63,847 nt of DNA. Origin: Hydrogenimonas thermophila. Lineage in GTDB: Bacteria > Campylobacterota > Campylobacteria > Campylobacterales > Hydrogenimonadaceae. Under the pieces are notes generated by a model. It was given only the letters and a program-made list of their open reading frames with translations, was not told the DNA's origin and ran no database searches. Below, piece by piece: positions 15,910 through 23,885 of the stretch (positions within the stretch are counted from its first letter, which is position 1; every line of letters begins with the position of its first letter). The DNA is taken from assembly GCF_900115615.1 (NCBI RefSeq), contig NZ_FOXB01000009.1, positions 1-63,847 of the forward strand. Direction: 5' to 3'. A program made the translations under genes and the position numbers.

Positions 15910-15986
<77 letters not shown>

Positions 15987-16022
15987 ATCAAAACTTCATA
16001 AACGATATTCTTTTAAGCACCT

Positions 16023-16074
16023 ATTCAACTCATTAGTACGATTTTAAGTCGCCAATTCAACCCATCAGTACAAT
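16023..16074 (+). repeat. Imperfect direct repeat in the gap before sqr
   Basis: ATTCAACTCATTAGTACGAT (16023-16042) recurs as ATTCAACCCATCAGTACAAT (16055-16074), with 17 of 20 bases identical and starts 32 bp apart. No gene overlaps it. It could be a pair of regulator sites or a tRNA-downstream remnant. Confidence 0.4.
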
Positions 16075-16099
16075 CGCCAACATAATAAGTTTCAGTTTC

Positions 16100-16117
16100 A
16101 ACTTGATTCATCAAGTT
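16100..16117. promoter_or_regulatory. Palindrome upstream of sqr
   Basis: AACTTGAT and ATCAAGTT flank TC as perfect 8-bp inverted arms about 155 bases before the sqr start. The size and symmetry suit a dimeric regulator, possibly sulfide-responsive; the regulator is unknown. Confidence 0.4.
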
Positions 16118-16272
16118 TTATCAGTTTACTTGTAATTCCCATTCAATAATTTATATTATTTATATAAAAAAACCTATTTTAAAAGTAAAATTTACTATTT
16201 TTACAGCATTTAAGTTTCAATTTAATCAGTAGGGATTATAATCAAGTGAACTATAAGTTTAAGGAGAAAAAT

Positions 16273-17733
16273 ATGGCAAGAGTAGTTGTTTTAGGGGGTG
16301 GAGTATCAGGTCATACTGCAGCTACATTTCTAAAAGATTGGTTGGGTAGCAACCATGAAGTAGTTGTAGTAACACCAAACAGTAAATGGAACTGGATTCC
16401 ATCCAACATATGGGTTGGTGTTGGAAAAATGAAAAAAGAAGATGTTGTTTTTGATCTTGGACCTGTATATGCAAAAGCTGGAATTGACTACAGACAAGCA
16501 AAAGCTATCTCTATTCATCCTGAAGGAAGTAGTGAAAGTGATTCTCCATTTGTAACTATAGAGTACACTGGTCAAAACAAAGAAGGTGAAAAAGAAGAAA
16601 TTACTTACGACTATTTAATTAATGCAACTGGTCCTAAACTAAACTTTGCTGCTACGGAAGGACTTGGACCACATGGAGGTCATACTGTATCTGTTTGTAC
16701 TGCTGATCATGCTGTTCATGCAAATGAAGAGTTGCAAAAATGTATTGCAAAAATGAAAGCTGGTGAAGAGCAAACTTTTGTTATAGGTACAGGGCATGGA
16801 ATGTGTACATGTCAAGGTGCAGCATTTGAGTATATATTTAATATAGATTATGAGCTTCGTGCTGCTGGAGTACGCGATAAAGCAAAATTGGTTTGGTTGA
16901 CAAACGAGTCATTCCTTGGCGACTTTGGTATGGGTGGAATGCATATAAAACGAGGTGGTTACATTGCTTCTAGTAAAATTTTTGCTGAATCTCTATATGC
17001 TGAGCACAATATAGAGTGGATTTTAGGTACACATGTTACTAAAATTGAAGAAGGAAAAATATATTACGAAACACTAACTGGTGAAACTGGTGAGCAAGAA
17101 TTTGACTTTTCAATGCTAATTCCTCCATTTGGTGGTGTTGGTTTAAAAGCATACGATAAAGAAGGTACAGATATAACTGATAAAGTATTTGCACCAAATG
17201 GCTTTATGAAAGTAGATGCTGATTATACTCCAAAACCATATGAAGAGTGGAAAGCATCTGACTGGCCAAAAACTCTTCAAAATCCAGACTATAAAAACAT
17301 GTTTGCAGTAGGTATTGCTTTTGCACCTCCTCATTTAATGTCTAAACCTATGAAAAATCCAAATGGAACACCAATTAACCCAACTCCTCCTAGAACAGGT
17401 ATGCCTTCTGCAATGATGGGTAAGGCTGTAGCTGGTACAGTAAGAGATATGATTCTTGAGGGTGCTAAAGAACCAACTCACACTGCAAGTATGGCTGAAA
17501 TGGGTGCAGCTTGTGTTGCATCAGCAGGTAGTAGTTTGATCAATGGTAAAGCAGTATCTATGACTGTTTACCCTATTGTTCCAGACTATGAAAAATATCC
17601 TGGAGTAGGACGTGATTTAGAGTATACAACTGGAGAGATTGGTCTTGCAGGACACTGGATCAAATATCTGTTACACTATGCATTCTTGTGGAAAGCACAG
17701 CTTAAACCAGGTTGGAAGATAATTCCAGAATAA
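16273..17733 (+). CDS. sqr: Sulfide:quinone oxidoreductase-like flavoprotein
   Basis: The FAD-dependent enzyme passes electrons from sulfide to the quinone pool at the membrane. The Rossmann motif VVVLGGGVSG is at the N-terminus and a second FAD motif (NATGPKLNF) is near residue 117. Cysteines at positions 142 (SVCTADHAVH), 178/180 (GMCTCQGAA) and 414 (GAACVASAG) can form the three-cysteine sulfur site. The C-terminal helices (HWIKYLLHYAFLWKAQLKPGW) suit membrane attachment. The frame is open to GTG 16246, but that stretch contains the AAGGAG ribosome site, so ATG 16273 (486 aa) is chosen. SQR subtype is undecided; it is a longer form than type I. Confidence 0.85.
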   Translation: MARVVVLGGGVSGHTAATFLKDWLGSNHEVVVVTPNSKWNWIPSNIWVGVGKMKKEDVVFDLGPVYAKAGIDYRQAKAISIHPEGSSESDSPFVTIEYTGQNKEGEKEEITYDYLINATGPKLNFAATEGLGPHGGHTVSVCTADHAVHANEELQKCIAKMKAGEEQTFVIGTGHGMCTCQGAAFEYIFNIDYELRAAGVRDKAKLVWLTNESFLGDFGMGGMHIKRGGYIASSKIFAESLYAEHNIEWILGTHVTKIEEGKIYYETLTGETGEQEFDFSMLIPPFGGVGLKAYDKEGTDITDKVFAPNGFMKVDADYTPKPYEEWKASDWPKTLQNPDYKNMFAVGIAFAPPHLMSKPMKNPNGTPINPTPPRTGMPSAMMGKAVAGTVRDMILEGAKEPTHTASMAEMGAACVASAGSSLINGKAVSMTVYPIVPDYEKYPGVGRDLEYTTGEIGLAGHWIKYLLHYAFLWKAQLKPGWKIIPE

Positions 17734-17758
17734 AAAATAAAATAGAAAGGATATTAAA

Positions 17759-17926
17759 ATGGCAAATGAGCACATTCAACATCTAGACCCTTATAGTCCA
17801 CAATCAGGAACAATGATTCCAGGAGGCTTGGTAAAGTTTCTTAGAACGAATATTATATATCAAATTATTCGTTTTCTTGTAATCAATATAAGAATGACAA
17901 AATTGATTCTTAAATCTCACCACTAA
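17759..17926 (+). CDS. 55-aa small protein downstream of sqr
   Basis: AAAGGAT precedes ATG 17759, 26 bases after the sqr stop, so the two are very likely cotranscribed. The first 20 residues are polar (NEHIQHLDPYSPQSG). The rest (LVKFLRTNIIYQIIRFLVIN, then RMTKLILKSHH) is a basic amphipathic helix that could bind the membrane surface. I do not recognise a family. A role as anchor or accessory for SQR is inferred only from position. Confidence 0.6.
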   Translation: MANEHIQHLDPYSPQSGTMIPGGLVKFLRTNIIYQIIRFLVINIRMTKLILKSHH

Positions 17927-17935
17927 TCAAAATCA

Positions 17936-17963
17936 ATCAAAGGTGCCTTGTGGCTCCTTTGAT
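17936..17963 (+). terminator. Hairpin after the sqr operon
   Basis: ATCAAAGG (17936-17943) pairs with CCTTTGAT (17956-17963), with an inner GCC/GGC pair around TTGT. The stem is strong, but no T-run follows. Confidence 0.5.
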
Positions 17964-18023
17964 GCTTACTTCTAATTTAATATCTCTACATTTCTTTTAG
18001 TTAAGTAATACTACAATGATTGA

Positions 18024-18623
18024 ATGAAAAAAATAATCTTTATAATATTTTTACTGCAACTATATTTAATTGCAGAAAAAGGAATTGTAATGTCAAAAAA
18101 TTATGAGAAAGCTACATTAGGTGGTGGATGTTTCTGGTGCCTTGAAGCTGTTTTTGAAAATGTTAAAGGTGTTGAAGATGTAGTAAGCGGCTATGCTGGC
18201 GGTCATATTAATAATCCAACTTATGAAGCAGTATGTTCTGGAACTACTGGTCATGCAGAGGTTGTTCAAATTACTTATGATCCAACTATTATAAGCTTTA
18301 AAGATATTCTTGAAATCTTTTGGAAAATACATGATCCTACAACACTCAACCGCCAAGGTGCAGATGTAGGAACACAGTACCGTTCTGTTATCTTTTATCA
18401 TGATGAAAAGCAAAAAGAGATAGCTGAAGAGAGTAAAGCAGAAGCACAAAAAAACTTTACATCACCAATAGTTACTGAAATCTCTCCTCTTCAAACTTTT
18501 TGGAAAGCGGAAGATTATCATCAAGACTATTTTAAAAATAATCCTAATCAAGGATATTGTCAGGTAGTTGTTGCACCAAAAGTAGAAAAATTTCAAAAAA
18601 CATTCAAAGAATTAGTAAAGTGA
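18024..18623 (+). CDS. msrA: Peptide methionine sulfoxide reductase MsrA
   Basis: MsrA reduces the S-epimer of methionine sulfoxide in proteins. The catalytic motif [12 protein letters not shown] is present, as are GYAGG, TGHAEVV and the end [15 protein letters not shown]. There are two possible starts. ATG 18024 gives a 199-aa product with a hydrophobic leader ([17 protein letters not shown]) and a poor ribosome site. ATG 18090, with AAAAAGGA upstream, gives a 177-aa cytosolic form of normal length. The full frame is reported because the leader looks like a real signal peptide. A terminator-linked small RHH gene follows. Confidence 0.92.
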   Translation: MKKIIFIIFLLQLYLIAEKGIVMSKNYEKATLGGGCFWCLEAVFENVKGVEDVVSGYAGGHINNPTYEAVCSGTTGHAEVVQITYDPTIISFKDILEIFWKIHDPTTLNRQGADVGTQYRSVIFYHDEKQKEIAEESKAEAQKNFTSPIVTEISPLQTFWKAEDYHQDYFKNNPNQGYCQVVVAPKVEKFQKTFKELVK

Positions 18624-18635
18624 AAGGAGATTACA

Positions 18636-18803
18636 ATGGCTGAAAAAATGATAGAGTTAGAAGTTAAAGTAACAATGGAAGAGATGAAGAAAATTGGAGA
18701 GTTTTGCCGTCAAGAGGGAGTTAATTTTTCAGAGTGGATGCGTAAATTAGCACTAAAAGAGATTGAAAACAAAGAGAAAGAAAAAAGAGACTCAAAATCT
18801 TAA
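18636..18803 (+). CDS. 55-aa ribbon-helix-helix-like protein
   Basis: AAAGGAG precedes ATG 18636, 13 bases after msrA. The sequence MIELEVKVTMEEMKKIGEFC, then VNFSEWMRKLALKEIE fits a strand plus two helices, as in RHH regulators. The tail is Lys/Glu-rich. It overlaps the start of an intrinsic terminator. It is probably a DNA-binding or antitoxin-like protein; no toxin is adjacent. Confidence 0.6.
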   Translation: MAEKMIELEVKVTMEEMKKIGEFCRQEGVNFSEWMRKLALKEIENKEKEKRDSKS

Positions 18804-18815
18804 GAGTCTCTTTTT
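18781..18815. terminator. Bidirectional intrinsic terminator
   Basis: AAAAAAGAGACTC and GAGTCTCTTTTT form a stem around AAAATCTTAA with T-runs on both strands. It separates the msrA operon from the converging 18814 gene. Confidence 0.85.
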
Positions 18816-19038
18816 AGAGTTTAAACTCCATTTCAACTTGTTTGGCAACTAAAAAGCCTTTTGGTGTCAACTCGCCATCAGAAATATACCCTTCATTTTT
18901 TAAACTTTTTGCAAGCTTCTTCCCCTCTTTCATTGTAAATAACCGGTTGTTTTCAAGTATAGCCAATATATCACGTAATCCTTCACCCTCTTCTTTTTTA
19001 AGCATAGCAAGCAGTATTACTTTCTCTTCAGTACTCAT
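18814..19038 (-). CDS. Small winged-helix-like protein of unknown function
   Basis: The predicted 74-aa protein starts MSTEEKVILLAMLKKEEGEG and contains LTPKGFLVAKQVE near the end, the typical 'L-T-x-K-G' turn of small winged-helix DNA-binding domains. The frame is open to 19083, but AGGAAAG lies before ATG 19038 and the extra 15 residues look like leader sequence. The stop lies in the terminator shared with the msrA operon. It may be a transcriptional regulator; its target is unknown. Confidence 0.6.
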   Translation of the reverse strand: MSTEEKVILLAMLKKEEGEGLRDILAILENNRLFTMKEGKKLAKSLKNEGYISDGELTPKGFLVAKQVEMEFKL

Positions 19039-19101
19039 TGAACAGCTCTTTCCTAACTTTTTAAATCGATAAAAGTATAGCACAATACATAAGCTAATAC
19101 T

Positions 19102-19716
19102 CTAAAATTTTATAGTTGAATTTTCATTAAAATATTTAAAAAAAAGTGTTGAAGTGCTGACAATAAATAGTCCTAGTCCCCATCCGGCTAACACATCTGA
19201 CAACCAGTGTACATTCAAATAAACTCTTGAAAAACCTATCAATAAAGGCCATATAAAAATAAAGCTTATAAAAAATTTTTTAACACGACTATTTTTAATA
19301 TACTCATTAAAAATGATAAAAACAAGAAGTGACAACACAACAGAAAGAGTAGCATGCCAAGATGGAAAAGCATAACTGTTGATATCAAGCAGTCCATTAT
19401 CAGGACGATTTCGCATTATATAAATTTTAAAAAAATATGTACTTATCGTAGCAGTAACAATTGTAAAAAGATAAAATAGTAAAGCTTTAAACCTTTTTTT
19501 ATTGATCAAGTATATAGATACAATTATTGAAATAATTAAAACTGATTCTACATTATTTAAATATGTAACTATTATAAATAGTTGATCAAAAAAAGTTGAG
19601 TGATACTGAAAAAGTATCTCTGCTGTTTTTTTATCAAAATAAGGTAGTGGGTCATTCGATATAATCAAATACATTGAGACAAAAAGAAGTAATCCCAAAA
19701 AGCTTAAAACTTTCAA
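19102..19716 (-). CDS. PAP2-family membrane phosphatase
   Basis: This 204-aa protein has about five or six membrane helices and the three PAP2 phosphatase motifs: K-x6-RP (KIYIMRNRP), PSWH (variant of PSGH) and SRVYLNVHWLSD (SR-x5-H-x3-D). The family dephosphorylates lipid phosphates such as phosphatidic acid or undecaprenyl pyrophosphate on the outer face of the inner membrane. Its start overlaps the patatin stop by 4 bases, placing it last in the tetR-patatin-PAP2 operon. A joint role in phospholipid turnover is plausible. Confidence 0.88.
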   Translation of the reverse strand: MKVLSFLGLLLFVSMYLIISNDPLPYFDKKTAEILFQYHSTFFDQLFIIVTYLNNVESVLIISIIVSIYLINKKRFKALLFYLFTIVTATISTYFFKIYIMRNRPDNGLLDINSYAFPSWHATLSVVLSLLVFIIFNEYIKNSRVKKFFISFIFIWPLLIGFSRVYLNVHWLSDVLAGWGLGLFIVSTSTLFFKYFNENSTIKF

Positions 19717-20507
19717 TTATTAATATCTTTCAATATCTTTTTTGTAACATTACGACCAGTTTCAATAACCTCTTCAGCTTTATGAAAATCTATTGTATTA
19801 CAAACATCCATAGGAATATTGATCATTATATCTGGTGGATACCCACTAATTCTATAACGTGTTAGTGCATCTTGCATTGTATCTAATGTTTTATCCAATA
19901 CATCCAACATTGAAAATTTTGGTGCAGATACTATTTTTGTATCAGGTCTTGGTTTAGAGATATCCCCATATAAGTTAACGGCTATTGTAACATCAGTATG
20001 ATCAGCGTTGGTAGGTGCAACAGGAAGAGGATTTAAGGCACCACCATCAATAAGGATCATATTTCCCATTTTTACAGGTGTAAAAATAGAAGGAATTGCA
20101 ATAGAGGCACGAATAGCTTTAAGCAAATCTCCCTGCTGAAACCACACCTCCTTTTTCTTTACTAAATCTGTTGCTACTGCTGTAAATTTGATAGGAAGGT
20201 CTTCAATTTTCTGCTCTCCTATCATAGTAGAAAGCTTCTGAAAAACCTTTTCACCTTCTATAATTCCACCACGAGAAAAAGAGATATCAAGCAAAGTAGC
20301 TATATTGATAGCATTAAGTCCTGTTACCCAATTTTTATACTCTTCAAGTTTACCACAAGCATACAATCCGCCAACCAAAGCACCCATTGAAGAACCACTG
20401 ATCGCTACTATCTCATAACCACTCTTTTCAAGCTCTTCAATTACTCCAATATGAGCATAACCACGAGCACCACCACTACCTAATACCAATGATACTTTTT
20501 TCTTCAT
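19713..20507 (-). CDS. Patatin-like phospholipase (RssA type)
   Basis: The 264-aa protein carries the oxyanion loop GSGGARG (10-16), the nucleophile elbow GSSMG with Ser40, and the Asp of the dyad in LIDGGALNP. This is the bacterial RssA/NTE-like short form without extra domains. It probably hydrolyses phospholipid acyl esters at the inner membrane. It is followed with a 4-base overlap by the PAP2 gene, and its start lies 8 bases after the tetR stop, so all three are one operon. Confidence 0.9.
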   Translation of the reverse strand: MKKKVSLVLGSGGARGYAHIGVIEELEKSGYEIVAISGSSMGALVGGLYACGKLEEYKNWVTGLNAINIATLLDISFSRGGIIEGEKVFQKLSTMIGEQKIEDLPIKFTAVATDLVKKKEVWFQQGDLLKAIRASIAIPSIFTPVKMGNMILIDGGALNPLPVAPTNADHTDVTIAVNLYGDISKPRPDTKIVSAPKFSMLDVLDKTLDTMQDALTRYRISGYPPDIMINIPMDVCNTIDFHKAEEVIETGRNVTKKILKDINN

Positions 20508-20514
20508 AATAATT

Positions 20515-21105
20515 TCATGCTTTCATACCTTTTAAAAACTCTTCAAGAACTACAGATGCACTCTCTTCAAGTTTTTCATCATAATTTATCCAATACTCAA
20601 TATACCCCATTGTAAATGCATTAAACAGATAAGCAAGTTTCATATAGTTTTTCTCTTTAAGTGGCTCAATTTTGTCAAGCCTTTCAAAAAGTTCAGCTAA
20701 AAATTCAAAAATGGGTTTAACTGGATCGTTTTTTTGAGTATTCATTTTAAAAAAGAAGAGTGGATCACCAATAACTGGATCCTCTATAGCTTTTCTTTTA
20801 GCTGTAAATACATCAAATTTCAATTTTACATATGTCTCAAGACATAATTTTGGTTGGGATAATGAAGAACAGTTCTCAACTAACATATTATGAAAGAGTC
20901 TGATCTGATAAGCAATATATTCGTAAAAAAGCTCATCTTTTGAAGAGAACAGTTTGTAAAGTGCTCCAACAGAAATGTTAAGTCTGTTTGCAATATCTTG
21001 CATTTTAACACTGGAAAATCCATCATTTTCAAATATTTTAGATATCTCTTCAAGAACAAGATTCTTTTTTGTCTCTAAAACTTTCTGTCTAATAATATCT
21101 CTCAC
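20515..21105 (-). CDS. TetR-family transcriptional regulator
   Basis: The 196-aa protein has a typical N-terminal helix-turn-helix (EISKIFENDGFSSVKMQDIA, then RLNISVGALYKLFSSKDELF) and a divergent helical ligand-binding domain. It is transcribed away from the efflux genes, with palindromes in the shared 104-bp gap, so it most likely represses the efflux operon and its own operon and is released by a transported compound. No ligand can be inferred. Confidence 0.92.
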   Translation of the reverse strand: MRDIIRQKVLETKKNLVLEEISKIFENDGFSSVKMQDIANRLNISVGALYKLFSSKDELFYEYIAYQIRLFHNMLVENCSSLSQPKLCLETYVKLKFDVFTAKRKAIEDPVIGDPLFFFKMNTQKNDPVKPIFEFLAELFERLDKIEPLKEKNYMKLAYLFNAFTMGYIEYWINYDEKLEESASVVLEEFLKGMKA

Positions 21106-21133
21106 AAATACTCCATAGAAATTAGATCTAGTA

Positions 21134-21195
21134 CTGATATTATATCAGATGTTCTTAAACTTGAATAAGATAATATTTTCGTGAATATAATTCAC
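21134..21195. promoter_or_regulatory. Divergent control region with two palindromes
   Basis: CTGATAT-T-ATATCAG (21134-21148) and GTGAAT-ATA-ATTCAC (21181-21195) are perfect inverted repeats between tetR and the efflux operon. The second overlaps a TATAAT-like box and ends just before the AAGGAA ribosome site of the fusion protein. Both are candidate TetR operators. Confidence 0.6.
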
Positions 21196-21209
21196 TTTAA
21201 GGAAAATGA

Positions 21210-22325
21210 ATGTCAAAACGTATAGGAACTTTCATTATTATAGGATTAATACTATTTTTTTCATATATTGGTTACTCTTATCTTCATTACCGTTCAGTTA
21301 ATGCCGTAAGTGATGCTGCATTTATCAAAAGCGATAAAATATCTACCTTAAGTTTTAAAGTTGGTGGAAAAGTAATTGAAATGAAAAAACTTGAGAATGA
21401 AGAGGTAAAAAAGGGAGAGTTACTAGCAGTTATTGATCCTATAGACCTTAAAATAGCAAAAGATAAAATACTCTACTCTATTGAGAGTTTAAAAAAGTCA
21501 ATAGAAGTTTTAAAACTAAAAAAAGAGCGTTTAAAAAAGAGCCTGCAACTGCAAAGAGAGATTGCAAAAATAGATATAAAGGCAATTAAACAAGAGAAAG
21601 ATTCACTCCACTTCAACATAGAAGCATCTAAAACAAGACTTAAAAAACTAGATCTTGATCTGAAAAGATATAAAAATATGCTTGAGCAAAATCTTATAGC
21701 ATCAACTGAATATGAAAATATCAAAACAAATCGTGATGCACTTAGCAAGCAAATTGAAGCTATGGAAAAAAAGATAGATGAGTTAAATGTAAATATATCA
21801 AAAGCAAAAAAAGCATACAAACTGGCAATAGTAAATGAAAAAGAGATAAAAGAGCTTGAAAAAACAATAGAAGCTCAAAATGAAAATCTTAAACTTCAAA
21901 AAAAATCACTTGAAGATATAGAAAACAAAATTGAATATACAAAACTATATGCACCATTTGATGGAATTATTGCAAAAAAGTTTATAGATGCACCTCGTGT
22001 AGTAAAAAAAGGCTCACCAATTTATGCACTAGCCGATCCAAAATCACTATATTGCGAAGTACTACTCTCTGAAAAGAAGATGTATGGAATTAAAGATGGA
22101 AGTAGTGTTACAATTAAAGTAGATGCAGTAAAAGATAGAGTCTATAAAGGAGTGGTAGAGTCAATTGCCCCAACATCTGCATCAACTTTTAGCCTTGTTC
22201 CCAGAGACATTGCAAGCGGTGAATTTACAAAACTGGACCAACGTTTTATTGTACGCATTAAATTAGACAGTATAGATGGATTACGTGCCGGAATGGGTGC
22301 AACTGTTGCAATTAAAAGGAACTAA
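21210..22325 (+). CDS. HlyD/EmrA-type membrane fusion protein
   Basis: The 371-aa periplasmic adaptor has one N-terminal membrane anchor (IGTFIIIGLILFFSYIGYSY), a split lipoyl/barrel-sandwich domain (start KISTLSFKVGGKVIEM, end IEYTKLYAPFDGIIAKKF), a long Lys/Glu-rich coiled-coil hairpin of about 150 residues, and a C-terminal beta-barrel domain (LRAGMGATVAI). It bridges the inner-membrane transporter encoded 3 bases downstream to the TolC-like channel. First gene of the efflux operon, probably under TetR control. Confidence 0.92.
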   Translation: MSKRIGTFIIIGLILFFSYIGYSYLHYRSVNAVSDAAFIKSDKISTLSFKVGGKVIEMKKLENEEVKKGELLAVIDPIDLKIAKDKILYSIESLKKSIEVLKLKKERLKKSLQLQREIAKIDIKAIKQEKDSLHFNIEASKTRLKKLDLDLKRYKNMLEQNLIASTEYENIKTNRDALSKQIEAMEKKIDELNVNISKAKKAYKLAIVNEKEIKELEKTIEAQNENLKLQKKSLEDIENKIEYTKLYAPFDGIIAKKFIDAPRVVKKGSPIYALADPKSLYCEVLLSEKKMYGIKDGSSVTIKVDAVKDRVYKGVVESIAPTSASTFSLVPRDIASGEFTKLDQRFIVRIKLDSIDGLRAGMGATVAIKRN

Positions 22326-22328
22326 GTA

Positions 22329-23885
22329 ATGACTGAACCAAATGGTGATGTCATAACACCTAATAAACCTTGGGATATTACATCCAAAGAGAGAGCAATA
22401 TTTAGCATCATTGTAATGACTGGTGCCTTTATGGCAATTTTAGATACAACAGTTGTAGATGTCATTGTTCCTAAACTTACAGGTCCACTATCTACCGATA
22501 TGTACGGCGTACAGTGGATCATTACAAGCTATATGGTTGCCGCTGCTATTGCACTGCTAATTACAGAGTATTTAATAAAAAGATTTGGCTCGAAAGCGAT
22601 CTTTCTTGCAGGAATTGCACTCTTTACAACTGCTTCATTTTTTTGTGGTGTTTCATCTACACTTGAAGAGATCATCCTTTTTCGTATAATTCAAGGATTT
22701 GGTGAAGCACTCATTATGGTTACAAGCCACGTTATGATCTTTAGCTACTTTCCACCCGAAAAGAAGGGTTTGGCAATGGGAATTTACGGACTTGGCGTCA
22801 GTTTTGCACCAGCTTTGGGTCCCACAATCGGTGGCTATTTGACAGAATATTACAATTGGCGGATGGTCTTTTTTATAAACGTACCTATTGGGCTTTTGCT
22901 TGTTATTGCAGGTATTGTTTATCTACCTAAAGATAGCCTTTTTGAAAAGTTGAAGTTCAATTTTGTTAGCTTTTTGCTTCTCTCCCTAGCAACAGTTTCA
23001 CTGCTTATAATGCTTAGTCGTGGTCAGCAGATGGGATGGTTCAATAACTCATTCATAGGTCTTTTGCTCTTTGTATGTTTGATCGCTTTTCTACTATATG
23101 CATTGAGCGAAATTTGGTCAAAACATAAACTGATCGACTTCACTCTATTTAAAAATCCAACTTTTGCCAATGGAATGATGATCTACTTCTTCATTCTTGG
23201 CTTCTCTATGTATCAGTATTTTTATCTTTTACCCGTATATTATGAGCATATCAAAATGCTTCCAACCCTTGATGCTGGTATAGCAGTCTTTGCTTTTGCT
23301 GTCTTTATAGGCTTCTTTTCTCCAATTGCAGGAATGCTAGCCGACAAAATTGGAGCAAAAAGGACAGTTCTCATTGCATCACTCTTTTATGTGATCACAT
23401 CAATAACCTTTTTACCGTCACTAAACTACTATACACCATTGACACAAGCAATGCTTTTGACGATCCCGTTTGGCATAGGTATGGGGCTATTCTTTGCCCC
23501 TGTTACAGTGATGGTACTTCAAAGTGCACCAGCAGACAAAAGTGAACTTGCCATTGTGCTAATGGATTACTTCCGATTTGTAGGCGGAAGCTTTGGTACA
23601 GCACTAGCTACTAACAATATGGAGTATTTTAAAAATCTCCACTTTCTTAGGATGGAAGAACTGCAAAACATTACCTACCTTCAAAACTATCTTAAATCAA
23701 TAGAAGAGAGTCTTGGAATCACTGCCGATCAGGTTAAGGCCATTTTTATGAATTATGAAACTTTTATGAGTTACAACTATGGGTTTTACAATACCTTTAT
23801 GCACGCAGGATATTGGGGAATTTTAGGTTCTATTTTTGTACTGCTGCTATTTGTTAAACTCAAACCATCTAAGGATACAAAATGA
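22329..23885 (+). CDS. EmrB/QacA-type 14-helix drug:H+ antiporter (MFS)
   Basis: At 518 aa, the protein has the DHA2 layout of 14 membrane helices. Motif D1-like LDTTVVDVIVPKL is in the first helix. WIITSYMVAAAIALLITEYL is the second, and LAMGIYGLGVSFAPALGPTIGG (the antiporter motif C region) is in the fifth. It exports hydrophobic drugs or toxic metabolites in exchange for protons. It lies between the adaptor and the outer-membrane channel genes; the last overlaps it by 4 bases. Confidence 0.93.
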   Translation: MTEPNGDVITPNKPWDITSKERAIFSIIVMTGAFMAILDTTVVDVIVPKLTGPLSTDMYGVQWIITSYMVAAAIALLITEYLIKRFGSKAIFLAGIALFTTASFFCGVSSTLEEIILFRIIQGFGEALIMVTSHVMIFSYFPPEKKGLAMGIYGLGVSFAPALGPTIGGYLTEYYNWRMVFFINVPIGLLLVIAGIVYLPKDSLFEKLKFNFVSFLLLSLATVSLLIMLSRGQQMGWFNNSFIGLLLFVCLIAFLLYALSEIWSKHKLIDFTLFKNPTFANGMMIYFFILGFSMYQYFYLLPVYYEHIKMLPTLDAGIAVFAFAVFIGFFSPIAGMLADKIGAKRTVLIASLFYVITSITFLPSLNYYTPLTQAMLLTIPFGIGMGLFFAPVTVMVLQSAPADKSELAIVLMDYFRFVGGSFGTALATNNMEYFKNLHFLRMEELQNITYLQNYLKSIEESLGITADQVKAIFMNYETFMSYNYGFYNTFMHAGYWGILGSIFVLLLFVKLKPSKDTK

